A DNA stretch of 33,885 nt, from the NCBI GenBank assembly GCA_021841585.1, contig JAKBUS010000026.1, positions 1 to 33,885 of the forward strand, read 5' to 3'. A program made the translations under genes and the position numbers. Shown one piece after another: positions 33,043 through 33,885 of the stretch. The DNA is from Pseudomonadota bacterium (GTDB lineage: Bacteria; Pseudomonadota; Gammaproteobacteria; Acidiferrobacterales; Acidiferrobacteraceae). Within the stretch, counting starts at the first letter, position 1, and every line of letters starts with the position of its first letter. Under the pieces are notes generated by a model. That model did no database searches, was not told the origin of the DNA, and saw only the letters and a program-made list of their open reading frames with translations.

Positions 33043-33885
33043 ATGAATGAGACCCCAAAGACACTGCCGGAAGACGCCGAATCCCTCCAGCGTTTCGTGG
33101 CGGATCTCATGCGGGAGAAGGATACGCAGATCGCTTTGCGGGACGAGGCGATCACCGAGCGTGACGCCACGATCGAGCGCCTGACGCGCCGCGCCGAGCG
33201 CCTGCAGGAACAATTGAACCTCGCGATCGCGAGACGCTATAGCGCGCGTAGCGAAAAGGGCCCAAGCCCCCAGATGGGGCTCTTCGATGAGGCCGAAGTG
33301 GAGGCTGAGCGGGAGGCGCTTGCGGCTGAAGAGCCGCCGGTAGTCGAGAGCGTGGTGGCAGGCCACATCCGTCGGGCCCGGGGCTACAGGAAGCCCCTGC
33401 CGGCCGCCCTCCCGCGGGTCGATATCATCCATGAACTACCAGAAGACGAGCGGTGGGCCCCCGATGGACAGCCGCTGGTGGTGATCGGCGAAGAGGTGTC
33501 CGAGCAGCTCGACATCGTGCCGGCCACCATACGGGTATTGCGCCATGTGCGCCTGAAGTACGGGGTGCGCAAGGAGGACGCCGCGGGCGTGAAGATCGCC
33601 CCGCTGCCCCCGCAGCCCTTACCAAAGACCATGGCAAGCCCCGGGCTCTTGGCCCATATCGTGGTCTCGAAGTACCAGGATGCCTTGCCCCTCTATCGCC
33701 AGGAACAGATCCTGACGCGTATCGGCGTCGACCTCCCGCGCGCGACCTTGGCGCGCTGGATCGTGCGGGTGGGCCTTGAGGTCGTCCAGGTCCTTGTGAA
33801 TCTCCTGCGTGACCGGCAGCTGGCCTATGGGTATATCAGCATGGACGAGACCCCCACCCAGGTCTTGAAGGAGCCGGGCAAGAGT
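33043..33885 (+). CDS. tnpC: IS66 transposase TnpC, 3' part outside the window
   Basis: The first 281 residues of the IS66 transposase are in frame to the window edge. An N-terminal coiled-coil-like region (about 10-65, charged heptads) includes the LNLAIARRYSARSEK block at 63-77. Then come the GHIRRARGYRKPLP region, IHELPEDERWAPDG, VRKEDAAG, TMASPGLLAHIVVSKYQDALPLYRQEQI, and the first catalytic aspartate in SMDETPTQVLKE near residue 270. It is not frameshifted or stopped within the window. No ordinary ribosome binding site is seen before ATG; the 17-base palindrome lies there instead. Whether the rest is intact cannot be seen. Confidence 0.93.
   Translation, partial: MNETPKTLPEDAESLQRFVADLMREKDTQIALRDEAITERDATIERLTRRAERLQEQLNLAIARRYSARSEKGPSPQMGLFDEAEVEAEREALAAEEPPVVESVVAGHIRRARGYRKPLPAALPRVDIIHELPEDERWAPDGQPLVVIGEEVSEQLDIVPATIRVLRHVRLKYGVRKEDAAGVKIAPLPPQPLPKTMASPGLLAHIVVSKYQDALPLYRQEQILTRIGVDLPRATLARWIVRVGLEVVQVLVNLLRDRQLAYGYISMDETPTQVLKEPGKS

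Larger units (their letters stand above)
32215..33885 (+). mobile_element. IS66 family insertion sequence (left part)
   Basis: The element begins with GTAAGCG at 32215, which is the typical IS66 terminal sequence, just where cyoC stops following its family pattern. It carries tnpA, tnpB and the start of tnpC in the usual order and runs past the window end. A subterminal inverted copy, CGCTTACG at 32258-32265, pairs with CGTAAGCG at 32214-32221. The 8-base target duplication cannot be checked because the right end lies outside; on the left it would be 32207-32214. Confidence 0.88.

Overview
The window is GC-rich DNA (my estimate is 60-65 percent) from a gammaproteobacterial-type genome. It combines a very complete hopanoid biosynthesis locus with a cytochrome bo-type quinol oxidase and an IS66 element. 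This mix suits an acidophilic or stress-tolerant chemolithotroph such as an Acidiferrobacter relative, but that placement is inference from gene content only. I recognised no rRNA, tRNA or CRISPR array, and no convincing intrinsic terminator.

Layout. Positions 1-2400 hold an Old Yellow Enzyme reductase on the plus strand, then a glutathione peroxidase and glyoxalase I overlapping by 4 bases on the minus strand. Positions 2677-3960 hold an NRAMP-like metal transporter gene broken by two compensating frameshifts. Positions 4088-23036 are one long plus-strand run: ispH, hpnH, hpnB, hpnM, mlaA, hpnA, hpnI, hpnJ, hpnK, hpnN, hpnL copy 1, squalene synthase, shc, hpnG, hpnL copy 2 and a sulfotransferase. 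Positions 23195-27599 are a minus-strand operon, in transcription order GMC oxidoreductase, DoxX protein, cupin, SMP-30 lactonase and double-domain VOC protein. An approximately 840-base gene-poor stretch follows. cyoA, cyoB and cyoC then run to an IS66 element (32215 to the window end), which has replaced the end of cyoC.

How the genes work together. IspH supplies IPP and DMAPP. The squalene synthase makes squalene from farnesyl diphosphate and Shc cyclises it to hopene. HpnH adds adenosine and HpnG removes adenine, leading to bacteriohopanetetrol (BHT). HpnI, HpnK and HpnJ then make the glucosaminyl and cyclitol-ether headgroups. HpnN, HpnM, MlaA and the two HpnL proteins are candidates for moving hopanoids and phospholipids between membranes.

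Main points for a second look: the sulfotransferase closing the hopanoid run, which suggests a sulfated hopanoid or other sulfated lipid; a single eukaryote-like squalene synthase where HpnC, HpnD and HpnE are often found; duplicated hpnL; the cyoC truncation by IS66; the frameshifted NRAMP-like gene; and the five-gene GMC/lactonase operon with a dyad at its ribosome binding site.
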